From NCBI GenBank assembly GCA_947581665.1, contig CANPVI010000012.1:1-18107 (forward strand): a DNA stretch of 18,107 nt, written 5' to 3'. A program made the position numbers and the translations under genes. Source of the stretch: an uncultured Atopobiaceae bacterium (GTDB taxonomy: Bacteria > Actinomycetota > Coriobacteriia > Coriobacteriales > Atopobiaceae). Shown one piece after another: positions 7,802 to 15,220 of the stretch. The notes beneath the pieces are model-generated. The model saw only the letters and a list, made by a program, of their open reading frames with translations, made no database searches and was not told where the DNA came from. Each line of letters starts with the position of its first letter. Position 1 is the stretch's first letter.

Positions 7802-8688
7802 CTTCCCTCCGCCTTCCGCTTCGCGCGATCGCCCTCGGCGAGGAGCTCCTGCAGGCGATCCCTGTCTCCCTCGCGCAGCGCGTCCGCGTAGGCGCCCAGG
7901 TGCGCGCGAAGCGCGTCGATCTCCTTGACGAGGTTGTCGGCATCGTCCATGAAGAGCTCGGCCCACATCGCGGCATTCAGGCGCGCCACGCGGGTGAGGT
8001 CGAGGTACGAGCCCGCGGAGAAGCCCTTGTGCGCGAGGGCGCGCGGGCTCTTCACGTAGGCGTTCGACACCACGTGGGCGAGCTGCGAGGTGTAGGCGAT
8101 GATCTCGTCGTGCTCGGCGGGGGAGGCCACGGTGTAGGAGCCGAAGCCCACCGGCTCGAGCAGTGCGGTGAGGCGATCGAGCGTCCAGAGGCGCTCGATC
8201 TCATCCACCTCGGAATCGGGGCAGAGCACCATCGGCGCCTTCCTGAACATCGAGGCGCGGGAGTGCGCGAAGCCGGAGAACTGGGTGCCCGCCATGGGGT
8301 GGCAACCCACAAAGGAGAAGCCATGCTCGCGCGCGAGGGGCCAGAGCTCCGTGCACACCGAGCGCTTCACGCCGGCGGTGTCGATGACGATCGTCGAGGG
8401 GCTGACGAGCCTTGCGTGCTCCTTCAACCAGCTCACGAGATGCTCGGGATAGGTGGTGAGGACGATGAGCTCGCAGGTGGGGATGATGTCGTCGGTGAGC
8501 TCGCCGGTGGCGGATTCGATGAGCGCGAACTCGAGCGTGGAGCGCGTGCGGTTCCACACGTACGTCTCCAAGCCCGCCTCGTGGAAGGCCTTGGCGAAGG
8601 AGCCGCCCATGAGCCCGAGACCCACGACCCCCACGCGCCCCTCCACGACGGGTGCCAGAGGCGCTCGATCTTGGGAACGCTCGCTCAC
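7798..8688 (-). CDS. tyrA: Prephenate dehydrogenase (TyrA)
   Basis: Oxidative decarboxylation of prephenate to 4-hydroxyphenylpyruvate, the branch to tyrosine; arogenate specificity cannot be excluded. It has 296 residues. The N-terminal Rossmann fold has GLGLMG (23-28). GCHPMAGTQFSG (128-139) carries the conserved catalytic His 130, and the helical C-terminal half has the family's EHDEIIAYTSQLAHVVSNA segment. Unlike the Bacillus-type enzyme there is no C-terminal ACT domain, so feedback inhibition by tyrosine through ACT is not expected. The start is GTG, overlapping the DAHP synthase stop as GTGA, with GGAGG five bases before it. The frame continues upstream, but that part overlaps the DAHP synthase gene and shows no similarity. 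It couples DAHP synthase upstream to aroB downstream. Confidence 0.94.
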   Translation of the reverse strand: MSERSQDRAPLAPVVEGRVGVVGLGLMGGSFAKAFHEAGLETYVWNRTRSTLEFALIESATGELTDDIIPTCELIVLTTYPEHLVSWLKEHARLVSPSTIVIDTAGVKRSVCTELWPLAREHGFSFVGCHPMAGTQFSGFAHSRASMFRKAPMVLCPDSEVDEIERLWTLDRLTALLEPVGFGSYTVASPAEHDEIIAYTSQLAHVVSNAYVKSPRALAHKGFSAGSYLDLTRVARLNAAMWAELFMDDADNLVKEIDALRAHLGAYADALREGDRDRLQELLAEGDRAKRKAEGR

Positions 8689-9704
8689 TCGTCCTCCATC
8701 TCCACGGCCTCGCGCACGAGCGCGATCCTGCGCATGGCGTTCCTGAACTGCGCCGGCGTGAGCGCCTGCGCGCCGTCGGACCAGGCGCGAGAGGGCTCGG
8801 GATGCACCTCGATCTCGAGGCCGTCCGCGCCGGCCGCCGTGGCCGCGAGCGCGGCGGACACGACGTAGCGCGTATAGCCGGCCGCATGAGAGGGGTCGCC
8901 CACGATCGGAAGGTGCGAGAGCTGATGGCACACGGCGATCGCGTTCGTATCGAAGGTGTTGCGCGTATGGGTCTCGAAGGTGCGGATGCCGCGCTCGCAG
9001 AGGATCACCTTGTCGTTACCCTCGCTCATCACGTACTCCGCAGCCATGAGGAACTCGTCGATCGTGGCGGAGAAACCGCGCTTCAAGAGCACCGGCACGT
9101 GTGTCTTGCCCACCTCCTTCAAGAGGGGGAAGTTCTGCATGTTGCGGGCGCCGATCTGCATGACGTCGACGCCGCAGTCCACGAAGAGCGCCACGTCGCG
9201 CGGGTCCATCACCTCCGAGACGATGGGCATGCCGAGCTCATCCTTGGCGCGGGTGAGGATCTTGAGGCCCTCCGCGCCCATTCCCTGGTTGGCATAGGGG
9301 CTCGTGCGGGGCTTGAAGGCGCCACCGCGAAGCATCGTGGCGCCCGCGGCCTTCACCTCGCGGGCGATCTCGACGAGCTCATCGCCCTCCACCGAACACG
9401 GACCGGCGATCACCTGGAAGTTGCCTCCGCCGACCTTCACGCCGAAGCCGCAGTCGATGACGGAATCCTCGGGATGAAACTTGCGGTTTGCGAGCTTGAA
9501 GGGCTCGGAGACGCGGGTGACGCGCTCGATGATGTCCATCGATTCGAGGAGGAAGGGATCGATGGAGAACGTGTCGCCCACGAGCCCGACGACGGTTTCG
9601 TTCGCACCCTCGGACACGTAGGTCGAGAGGCCCTTCGACTCGATCCACGCAATGAGGTGGCGCAGCTGTTCGGGGGTGGCGCTTTGCTTGACGATGGCGA
9701 TCAT
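8685..9704 (-). CDS. aroF: 3-deoxy-7-phosphoheptulonate (DAHP) synthase, type I-beta with N-terminal regulatory domain
   Basis: Condenses PEP with erythrose 4-phosphate, the first committed step of the aromatic pathway. It has 339 residues. Residues 1 to about 70 match the ferredoxin-like domain of the Thermotoga-type enzyme, which senses tyrosine or phenylalanine in characterised members. The barrel follows: AGPCSVE with metal-binding Cys 103, RGGAFKPRTSPYAFQ-like block (126-140, here YANQ), GARNMQNF (185-192), LLKRGF (206-211), CERGIRTFE (236-244), DPSHAAG with His 273, and EVHPEP (299-304). I chose the ATG at 9704 because the domain begins there; an in-frame TTG at 9752 would add 16 residues of no recognisable kind. 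The ribosome binding site is poor (TTGGGA). First gene of the minus-strand aro run. The symbol aroF is used for this class, but other names are also in use. Confidence 0.95.
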   Translation of the reverse strand: MIAIVKQSATPEQLRHLIAWIESKGLSTYVSEGANETVVGLVGDTFSIDPFLLESMDIIERVTRVSEPFKLANRKFHPEDSVIDCGFGVKVGGGNFQVIAGPCSVEGDELVEIAREVKAAGATMLRGGAFKPRTSPYANQGMGAEGLKILTRAKDELGMPIVSEVMDPRDVALFVDCGVDVMQIGARNMQNFPLLKEVGKTHVPVLLKRGFSATIDEFLMAAEYVMSEGNDKVILCERGIRTFETHTRNTFDTNAIAVCHQLSHLPIVGDPSHAAGYTRYVVSAALAATAAGADGLEIEVHPEPSRAWSDGAQALTPAQFRNAMRRIALVREAVEMEDE

Positions 9705-9748
9705 TGGGGTCCCAATCGGTTCGTGTCTCGGCTGGTGCGTCGTGTGGC

Positions 9749-9796
9749 GCAATCCGTAAGGGTAGGCCTTGGCGCGCTCGGGGAGGGCGGGATTGC
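9749..9796 (-). promoter_or_regulatory. Inverted repeat in the DAHP synthase leader region
   Basis: GCAATCC (9749-9755) and GGATTGC (9790-9796) are a perfect 7-bp inverted repeat separated by 34 bases, between the proposed promoter and the aroF start. On the minus strand the leader would pair its 5' end with a segment about 50 bases from the ATG. No leader peptide rich in aromatic codons, T-box element or terminator U-run is visible. It may be chance. Confidence 0.2.
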
Positions 9797-9799
9797 TGT

Positions 9800-9807
9800 T
9801 CTATAAT
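9800..9807. promoter_or_regulatory. Overlapping divergent -10 elements for tRNA-Arg (+) and aroF (-)
   Basis: TATAAT on the plus strand (9802-9807) is a perfect -10 hexamer, 17 bases before the tRNA gene. The opposite strand of 9800-9805 reads TATAGA, also a fair -10, about 95 bases before the aroF ATG. Neither strand has a good -35 at 16-18 bases. In this GC-rich window the AT-rich hexamer stands out, so a promoter for the tRNA is likely; the minus-strand role is an inference. Confidence 0.45.
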
Positions 9808-9823
9808 CCCATCCGTGGCAAAC

Positions 9824-9900
9824 GCCCTCGTAGCTCAGTGGATCAGAGCGCTCGCCTCCGGAGCGAGAGGTCGCGGGTTCGAATCCCGCCGAGGGTACCA
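9824..9900 (+). tRNA. tRNA-Arg, anticodon CCG
   Basis: A 77-base cloverleaf. The acceptor arms GCCCTCG and CGAGGGT pair with one G-U at the first position. The D arm is GCTC/GAGC, and the anticodon stem is CTCGC/GCGAG around loop CTCCGGA, giving anticodon CCG, which reads the Arg codon CGG. The T arm is GCGGG-TTCGAAT-CCCGC. The discriminator is A and the CCA end is encoded. A CGG reader is expected in such a GC-rich genome. No integrase or duplicated 3' end is present in the window, so there is no sign of its use as an attachment site. Confidence 0.97.
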
Positions 9901-9995
9901 TGGGTTCCGGGCGCGAACAACATCACTCGTGCAGCTAGATGTGCGAATTGCTCATGCGCGCCCTGGGGATCGAGAGGCTCGGGCGGAAGGTTTCC

Positions 9996-12419
9996 ATGGC
10001 TCAAGGCGAGGCGCGTACGCACAGCTCCCAGCCCACGCCCCCGGGCGGACTCACGAGTGCCCAGGTGGCCGAGCGCGTCGCCCAGGGCCTTGTGAACGTG
10101 GACGCCTCTCCCAAGACGAAGACCGTCCCCGAGATCGTCGCCGACCACGCCTTCACCCTCTTCAACGCGGTAAACATCCTGCTCGCGGCCCTCGTCTTCA
10201 TCACGGGCAACTACCGCAACATGCTCTTCCTGCTCATCGTCTTCGCGAACATGGCCATCGGCATCTTCCAGGAGATCCGCTCGAAGATGGCGGTGGATCA
10301 GCTCTCCATCCTCGCGGAGCGTCCGGCGAAGGTCATTCGCGACGGGCGCGAGGTCGAGGTGCCAGTGCATGAGATCGTGCAGGGCGACCTCGTGGTGCTC
10401 TCCCATGGGGACCAGGTGCCCGCCGACCTCTGCGTGCGCGAGGGCGACGTGTACATGAACGAATCGCTGCTCACTGGCGAGAGTAGACCCGTGGAGAAGC
10501 ACGTGGGAGACGAGCTGCTCTCCGGCTCCTTCGTGGCGTCGGGCGCGGTGAAGGGCGAGGCCACGCGCGTGGGCGCCGCCTCCTACGCGGCGCGCATCAA
10601 CGACGAGGCCAAGCAGGCCAAGCCCGTGAACTCCGAGATCATGACCACGCTGAAGATGATCATCCGCTTCGGCACGTGGGTCCTCGTGCCGGTGGGCGTG
10701 GCGCTCTTCACGCGCTCGTACTTCTCGGGTATCAGCCTCGACGATTCGATCCTCTCCACGGTGGCGGACGTCATCGGCATGATCCCCCAGGGCCTCGTGC
10801 TCCTCACTTCCACCGTGCTCGCCATCGCCACGATGCGCCTCGCGCTGAACAAGGTCCTCGTCCAGCAGCTCTACTGCATCGAGACGCTCGCACGCGTGGA
10901 CGTGCTCTGCCTCGACAAGACGGGCACCATCACCGCCGGCGTGATGGAGATCCGCGATGTGAAGTCGCTTTCGGGGATGTCCGAGGGCGACGTGATCGCC
11001 GCGATGGCCACGGTGGCGAAGGCGAACGAGGACGACGCGAACGAGACGGCGATGGCGGTGCTCGACTATGCCGACGCGAATGGCGTGGCGATCCCGCCCA
11101 TCGCGCGCGCCATCCCGTTCTCGAGCGAACGCAAGTACTCCGGCTGCGTCACGGAGGCCGGTGAGGCGCTGGTCTTCGGAGCCGGGCAGTTCGTGCTGCG
11201 CGATCGCTTCGGCGAGTACGAGGACGAGATCCGCGGCTTCCCTGCCACCTCGCGCGTACTCGTCGTCTGCCGCTGCGAGGGATTCGACAAGGAGAACGCA
11301 ATCATCGGCGAGCCCGAGGTGCTCGGGATCGTCTCCATATCCGACCACGTGCGCGCCTCTGCGCCGAAGACGCTCGAGTATTTCCGCCGCCAGGGCGTGA
11401 CGTTGAAGATCATCTCGGGCGACGATCCCGCGACCGTGGCGGCCATCGCCAAGGAGGCCGGCGTCGAGGGCGCGGATGCATGGGTGGACGCGTCCACGCT
11501 CACCACCGACGAGGCGCTCGCCGACGCCGCGCTTCGCTATACGGTCTTCGGCCGCGTGACGCCCCAGCAGAAGAAGGGACTCCTGCTCGCGCTCAAGGCC
11601 AAGGGCCACACGGTGGCCATGACGGGAGACGGCGTGAACGACGTGCTCGCCCTTCGCGAGGCGGATTGCTCGGTCGCCATGGCGTCCGGCACCGACGCGG
11701 CGCGCACGGTGGCGGAGATCGTGCTCGTGGATAACGACTTCGCCCACATGCCCGAGGTGGTGGACGAGGGGCGTCGCTCCATCAACAACCTCCAGCGTTC
11801 CGCCTCGCTCTTCCTCGAGAAGACGGTCTTCTCCATGGCCGTGGGGGTGCTCTGCATCCTCCTTCCTCCCTATCCGATGCTGCCCATCCAGCTCTCGCTC
11901 ATCTCCGGAAGCCTCATCGGCATCCCGTCCTTCATCCTCGCCCTCGAGCCGAACCACGACCGCGTGAAGGGCAACTTCCTCGCGCACGTGCTCTCGCGCT
12001 CGATGCCGGCATCGGTGGCGGTGACGATCGGGCTCGCCTGCGTGGTGATCGCGCGCACCTTCCTCGGGCTTTCCACCGAGCAGGTCTCGACGATCGCCAC
12101 CTGCGTGACGAGCGTGGTGGGCATCTGGCTCATCTGGCGCATCTCCCAGCCGCTGAACCTGCTCCGCAGCGCACTCCTCGTGGCCACCATCCTCCAGATC
12201 CTCCTCGGCGTTACGATCTTCGGATGGTTCTTCGAGATGGCGCCCCTCACATGGCCGATGGTCGGATTCCTCGCCGCGGTGAGCGTCGTCACCATCATCA
12301 TTTTCGAGGTGCTGTGGCACCACGCGAAAAGAAACGAGACGCCCGAGGGCATCTACGGGCGTTTCGCGCAGAAAGTCGAGGAGCGAAGCCATGGAAAGGC
12401 AAGCCAGCGCAGCCTCTAG
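9996..12419 (+). CDS. P-type cation-transporting ATPase, CtpE-like
   Basis: An 807-residue membrane pump that couples ATP hydrolysis to cation movement; the closest characterised relative I recognise is mycobacterial CtpE, linked to calcium. About ten membrane segments: M1-M2 near 45-95, M3-M4 near 215-280, and six after about 605. Key sites: actuator TGES (160-163), phosphorylation DKTGT with D307, an N-domain SSERKYSG, and the hinge TGDGVND (543-549). M4 reads MIPQGLVLLTS with Gln 265, where related pumps as I recall them have PEGL with a cation-binding Glu. I chose the ATG at 9996 because GGAAGG lies five bases upstream; an in-frame ATG at 9939 would add 19 residues and sits closer to the tRNA. 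The stretch 9901-9995 shows no other feature. The last 29 bases overlap the aconitase start. The ion is not certain. Confidence 0.9.
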   Translation: MAQGEARTHSSQPTPPGGLTSAQVAERVAQGLVNVDASPKTKTVPEIVADHAFTLFNAVNILLAALVFITGNYRNMLFLLIVFANMAIGIFQEIRSKMAVDQLSILAERPAKVIRDGREVEVPVHEIVQGDLVVLSHGDQVPADLCVREGDVYMNESLLTGESRPVEKHVGDELLSGSFVASGAVKGEATRVGAASYAARINDEAKQAKPVNSEIMTTLKMIIRFGTWVLVPVGVALFTRSYFSGISLDDSILSTVADVIGMIPQGLVLLTSTVLAIATMRLALNKVLVQQLYCIETLARVDVLCLDKTGTITAGVMEIRDVKSLSGMSEGDVIAAMATVAKANEDDANETAMAVLDYADANGVAIPPIARAIPFSSERKYSGCVTEAGEALVFGAGQFVLRDRFGEYEDEIRGFPATSRVLVVCRCEGFDKENAIIGEPEVLGIVSISDHVRASAPKTLEYFRRQGVTLKIISGDDPATVAAIAKEAGVEGADAWVDASTLTTDEALADAALRYTVFGRVTPQQKKGLLLALKAKGHTVAMTGDGVNDVLALREADCSVAMASGTDAARTVAEIVLVDNDFAHMPEVVDEGRRSINNLQRSASLFLEKTVFSMAVGVLCILLPPYPMLPIQLSLISGSLIGIPSFILALEPNHDRVKGNFLAHVLSRSMPASVAVTIGLACVVIARTFLGLSTEQVSTIATCVTSVVGIWLIWRISQPLNLLRSALLVATILQILLGVTIFGWFFEMAPLTWPMVGFLAAVSVVTIIIFEVLWHHAKRNETPEGIYGRFAQKVEERSHGKASQRSL

Positions 12420-15120
12420 CAATCCCGATCGCGCCTACATCGAGCGGGCCGTCCACGGCGAGGCCTTCGGGCAGGCCGTGTGCCGCGCGCGCACGCCCAG
12501 GGAGCTCGAGGTCGACGGGCGAACGGTGCGCATGATCGACGTCGCGGAGGTGCCGGGGGCGCTACGCATCCCCAGGGCCTCCGTGCGCTTCCTGGAGAAC
12601 GTCATCCGCCGCGCGCCGTCGGACGAGGCGGCCATCGAAGCCGCGCGTCGGGTCGTGGAGGCCGGGCTCGAGGGCAGGGCGGGTGAGGAGATTGAGTTCT
12701 CGCCATCCCGCGTGCTCTTCCAGGACTTCACGGGCGTGCCGATCTTCGTGGACTTCGCGGCCATGCGCGATGCGATGGTCGCGAAGGGCGGGGATCCCGA
12801 GACGGTGAATCCGAAGATTCCCTGCGTACTCGTGGTGGACCACTCCGTGCAAGCCGATTGCACCGGCGAGGCGGGTGCCACCGAGCTCAACCTCGCCATC
12901 GAGGCGCGCAGGAACGCCGAGCGCTTCAGCTTCCTCAAGTGGGCGCAGAAGAGCTTCGACAACGTGGAGATCGTGCCGCCGGGCCAGGGTATCTGCCACC
13001 AGCTCGGCGTCGAGCGGTTCTGGACGCTCGTGGCAAGGGACTCCCTGGCGCAAGACGAGCTCTGGGGCTTCGACACGCTCGTGGGCTCCGATTCCCACAC
13101 CACCACCGCGAACGGCCTCGGCGTGATGGGCTGGGGCCTGGGCGGCATCGAGTGCGAGGCCGCGGCGCTCGGGCTCTCGCTGCCCATGCGCGTGCCCGAG
13201 GTCGTGGGACTCACGCTCACGGGCGCGCTTCCCGAGGGCGTCCAGGCGATGGACCTCGCGCTCACCCTCACGCAGCTCCTGCGAGAGAAGGGCGTGGTGG
13301 GAAAGATCGTCGAGGTGTCGGGGGAGGGCGTGGCCACGCTCACCGCCACGCAGCGCGCCTGCGTGGCGAACATGACCCCCGAGTACGGCGCCACGGCGAC
13401 GCTCTTCCCGGTGGACGAGGAGACGCTTGCCTACCTCGCCCTCACGGGCAGGAGCGCCGAGCAGGTGGCGCTCGCACGGGAGTACTACCGTGCCCAGGGC
13501 ATCTTCGGCGTCGAGGGACGCGACGTGCCGCGCACCTACTCCGATGTGGTGGAGTTCGACCTCTCGAGCGTGGAGCCCTGCCTTGCGGGACCCTCCCGCC
13601 CCCACAATCGCGTGCGCATCGCCGATCTCGAGTCGCGGGTGCGCGAGGTGGCGGCCACGCATGGCCACGGCGATGCCCAGGCGCGCTTCGAGGTCGAGCT
13701 CCCCGAGGGCAGCTTCGAGCTCGCGCACGGGTCGCTCGCGCTCGCGGCCATCACGAGCTGCACCACGGCCACGGACGCGGCGATGGTCGTGTCCGCGGCG
13801 CTCCTTGCGAGGAACGCGCGTGAGCGCGGCCTTACCGCGGCACCGTGGGTGAAATGCATCCTCGGCCCCGGGTCGAAGGCCACCACGCGCCTCCTCGATG
13901 AGGCGGGGCTCACGGAACCGCTCGCCGAGCTCGGCTTCTCGCTCTCGGGCTGGGGCTGCCTCGCCTGCATCGGGAACTCCGGCCCGCTCGCCGCGCCCAT
14001 CCACGAGCTTGCCAAGGACGTGGAGCTCACGAGCGTGCTCTCCGGCAATCGCAACTTCGACGGGCGAATCTCGCCCGACGTGGCGCAGAACTACCTCTGC
14101 GCCCCCTCGCTCGTGGTGGCCTACGCCATCAAGGGCACCATGGCCGCGAACCTCGAGGAGGAGCCACTCGGCATAGGCGAGGATGGCGAGCCGGTCATGC
14201 TCAGCGAGGTGCTCCCCGATCCCTCCCAGGTGCGAGGGATCCTCGAGGCGCACCTCACCCCCGAACTCTTCGCGAAGACTTCCGACCTCGCCTCCGGCGG
14301 TGCCTCGTGGGATGCGCTCAGCGCGCCGGAGGACACCACGTACCCGTGGGATCCCACATCCACCTACATCCGACGTCCCCCGTACTTCGAAGATGCCCGT
14401 CCGGCTGAGCGCGTGGGATGCTCCGAGGCGCGGTGCCTCGCGCTCCTCGGGGACTTCGTGACCACGGACCACATATCGCCCGCGGGCACCATCGCGAAGG
14501 GTTCCCCGGCGGCGCGCTACCTCGAGGAGCGCGGCGTGAAGCCCGAGGACTTCAACACCTATGGCGCGCGTCGCGGCAACCACGAGGTGATGGAGCGGGG
14601 AACGTTCGCAAACCCGCGACTCCAGAACGCGCTCGCGAGGGGCGAGAGCGGCGGCGTGACGACCGATCCCGTCACGGGCGCGCTCACGAGCATCTGGGAG
14701 GCCTCGGAGAGCGCGCGCAAGGCCGGTGTGGAACTCCTCCTCGTCGCGGGGAAGATGTACGGCTCCGGCTCCTCGAGGGATTGGGCTGCCAAGGGCCCCG
14801 CGCTCCTCGGCGTGCGCTGCGTGGTGGCCGAGAGCTTCGAGCGCATCCATCGCTCGAACCTCGTGGGAATGGGGATCCTGCCGCTTGAGCTCGACGGGGT
14901 GACGCTCGACGAGCTCGCCCTCACGGGCGAGGAGCGTTTCAGCGTCGAGCCGGTGGAGGTGGCGCTCGGCAAGCCCGCGCCGAAGACCATGCTCACCATC
15001 GTCTCAGCGGACGGTACGGAGCGTCGTGTGGCCTGCCGCGTGCGCATCGATACGCCCACCGAGGCCCTCTACATGGCGAAAGGCGGTATCCTACCGTACG
15101 TATTGGGCGATATGGCCTGA
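12391..15120 (+). CDS. acnA: Aconitate hydratase (AcnA/IRP1-type aconitase)
   Basis: Interconverts citrate and isocitrate through cis-aconitate using a [4Fe-4S] cluster. It has 909 residues, full length for the AcnA type. Visible blocks: QDFTGVPIFVDFAAMRDAM (about 111-129), VDHSVQ, RFSFLKWAQKSFDNV, GSDSHTTTANGLGVMGWG (about 232-249), the cluster cysteines C457 (TSCT) and C523/C526 (GCLAC), SGNRNFDGR (551-559) with substrate-binding Asn and Arg, and GSGSSRDWAAKG (791-802) followed by ERIHRSNLVGMG in the swivel domain. All three cluster Cys are present. The usual SCTN motif is SCTT here, and GCTTC is GCLAC. The ATG has GAGGAG seven bases upstream and lies inside the ATPase gene, so the two are probably co-transcribed and coupled. 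I see no other citric acid cycle gene in the window. Confidence 0.95.
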   Translation: MERQASAASSNPDRAYIERAVHGEAFGQAVCRARTPRELEVDGRTVRMIDVAEVPGALRIPRASVRFLENVIRRAPSDEAAIEAARRVVEAGLEGRAGEEIEFSPSRVLFQDFTGVPIFVDFAAMRDAMVAKGGDPETVNPKIPCVLVVDHSVQADCTGEAGATELNLAIEARRNAERFSFLKWAQKSFDNVEIVPPGQGICHQLGVERFWTLVARDSLAQDELWGFDTLVGSDSHTTTANGLGVMGWGLGGIECEAAALGLSLPMRVPEVVGLTLTGALPEGVQAMDLALTLTQLLREKGVVGKIVEVSGEGVATLTATQRACVANMTPEYGATATLFPVDEETLAYLALTGRSAEQVALAREYYRAQGIFGVEGRDVPRTYSDVVEFDLSSVEPCLAGPSRPHNRVRIADLESRVREVAATHGHGDAQARFEVELPEGSFELAHGSLALAAITSCTTATDAAMVVSAALLARNARERGLTAAPWVKCILGPGSKATTRLLDEAGLTEPLAELGFSLSGWGCLACIGNSGPLAAPIHELAKDVELTSVLSGNRNFDGRISPDVAQNYLCAPSLVVAYAIKGTMAANLEEEPLGIGEDGEPVMLSEVLPDPSQVRGILEAHLTPELFAKTSDLASGGASWDALSAPEDTTYPWDPTSTYIRRPPYFEDARPAERVGCSEARCLALLGDFVTTDHISPAGTIAKGSPAARYLEERGVKPEDFNTYGARRGNHEVMERGTFANPRLQNALARGESGGVTTDPVTGALTSIWEASESARKAGVELLLVAGKMYGSGSSRDWAAKGPALLGVRCVVAESFERIHRSNLVGMGILPLELDGVTLDELALTGEERFSVEPVEVALGKPAPKTMLTIVSADGTERRVACRVRIDTPTEALYMAKGGILPYVLGDMA

Positions 15121-15198
15121 GGCGCGTGCGCCTTGCCTATCGCGGGACCGAAAAACGCACCGTAAACGCCCCCGGCCCTCGAGCACCATGGGAGGGCC
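15120..15198 (+). terminator. Two small hairpins after the aconitase gene
   Basis: AGGCGC-GT-GCGCCT spans 15120-15133, starting at the last base of the aconitase stop codon, and is followed by only TT. A second perfect 7-bp repeat, GGCCCTC (15174-15180) and GAGGGCC (15192-15198), has an 11-base loop. Neither has a proper U-run, so termination is possible but unproven. The second hairpin's loop contains the ATG at 15188, which makes that ATG a poorer start for the next gene. Confidence 0.3.
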
Positions 15199-15220
15199 TC
15201 GTCCCAAAGGCAGGTTCAGC

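Noticed and set aside
9824..9995. tRNA-Arg as a possible integration site for a mobile element
   Set aside because: No integrase, no repeated tRNA 3' end and no change in gene style next to it.
9843..12422. Long minus-strand open frame (about 859 codons) antisense to the ATPase gene
   Set aside because: Composition is dominated by Arg, His, Glu and Gly with no motif. It is the usual antisense shadow of a GC-rich gene, while the plus strand encodes a complete P-type ATPase.
12562..14850. Long minus-strand open frame (about 762 codons) antisense to aconitase
   Set aside because: Same shadow pattern, with no recognisable domain and a fully convincing aconitase on the other strand.
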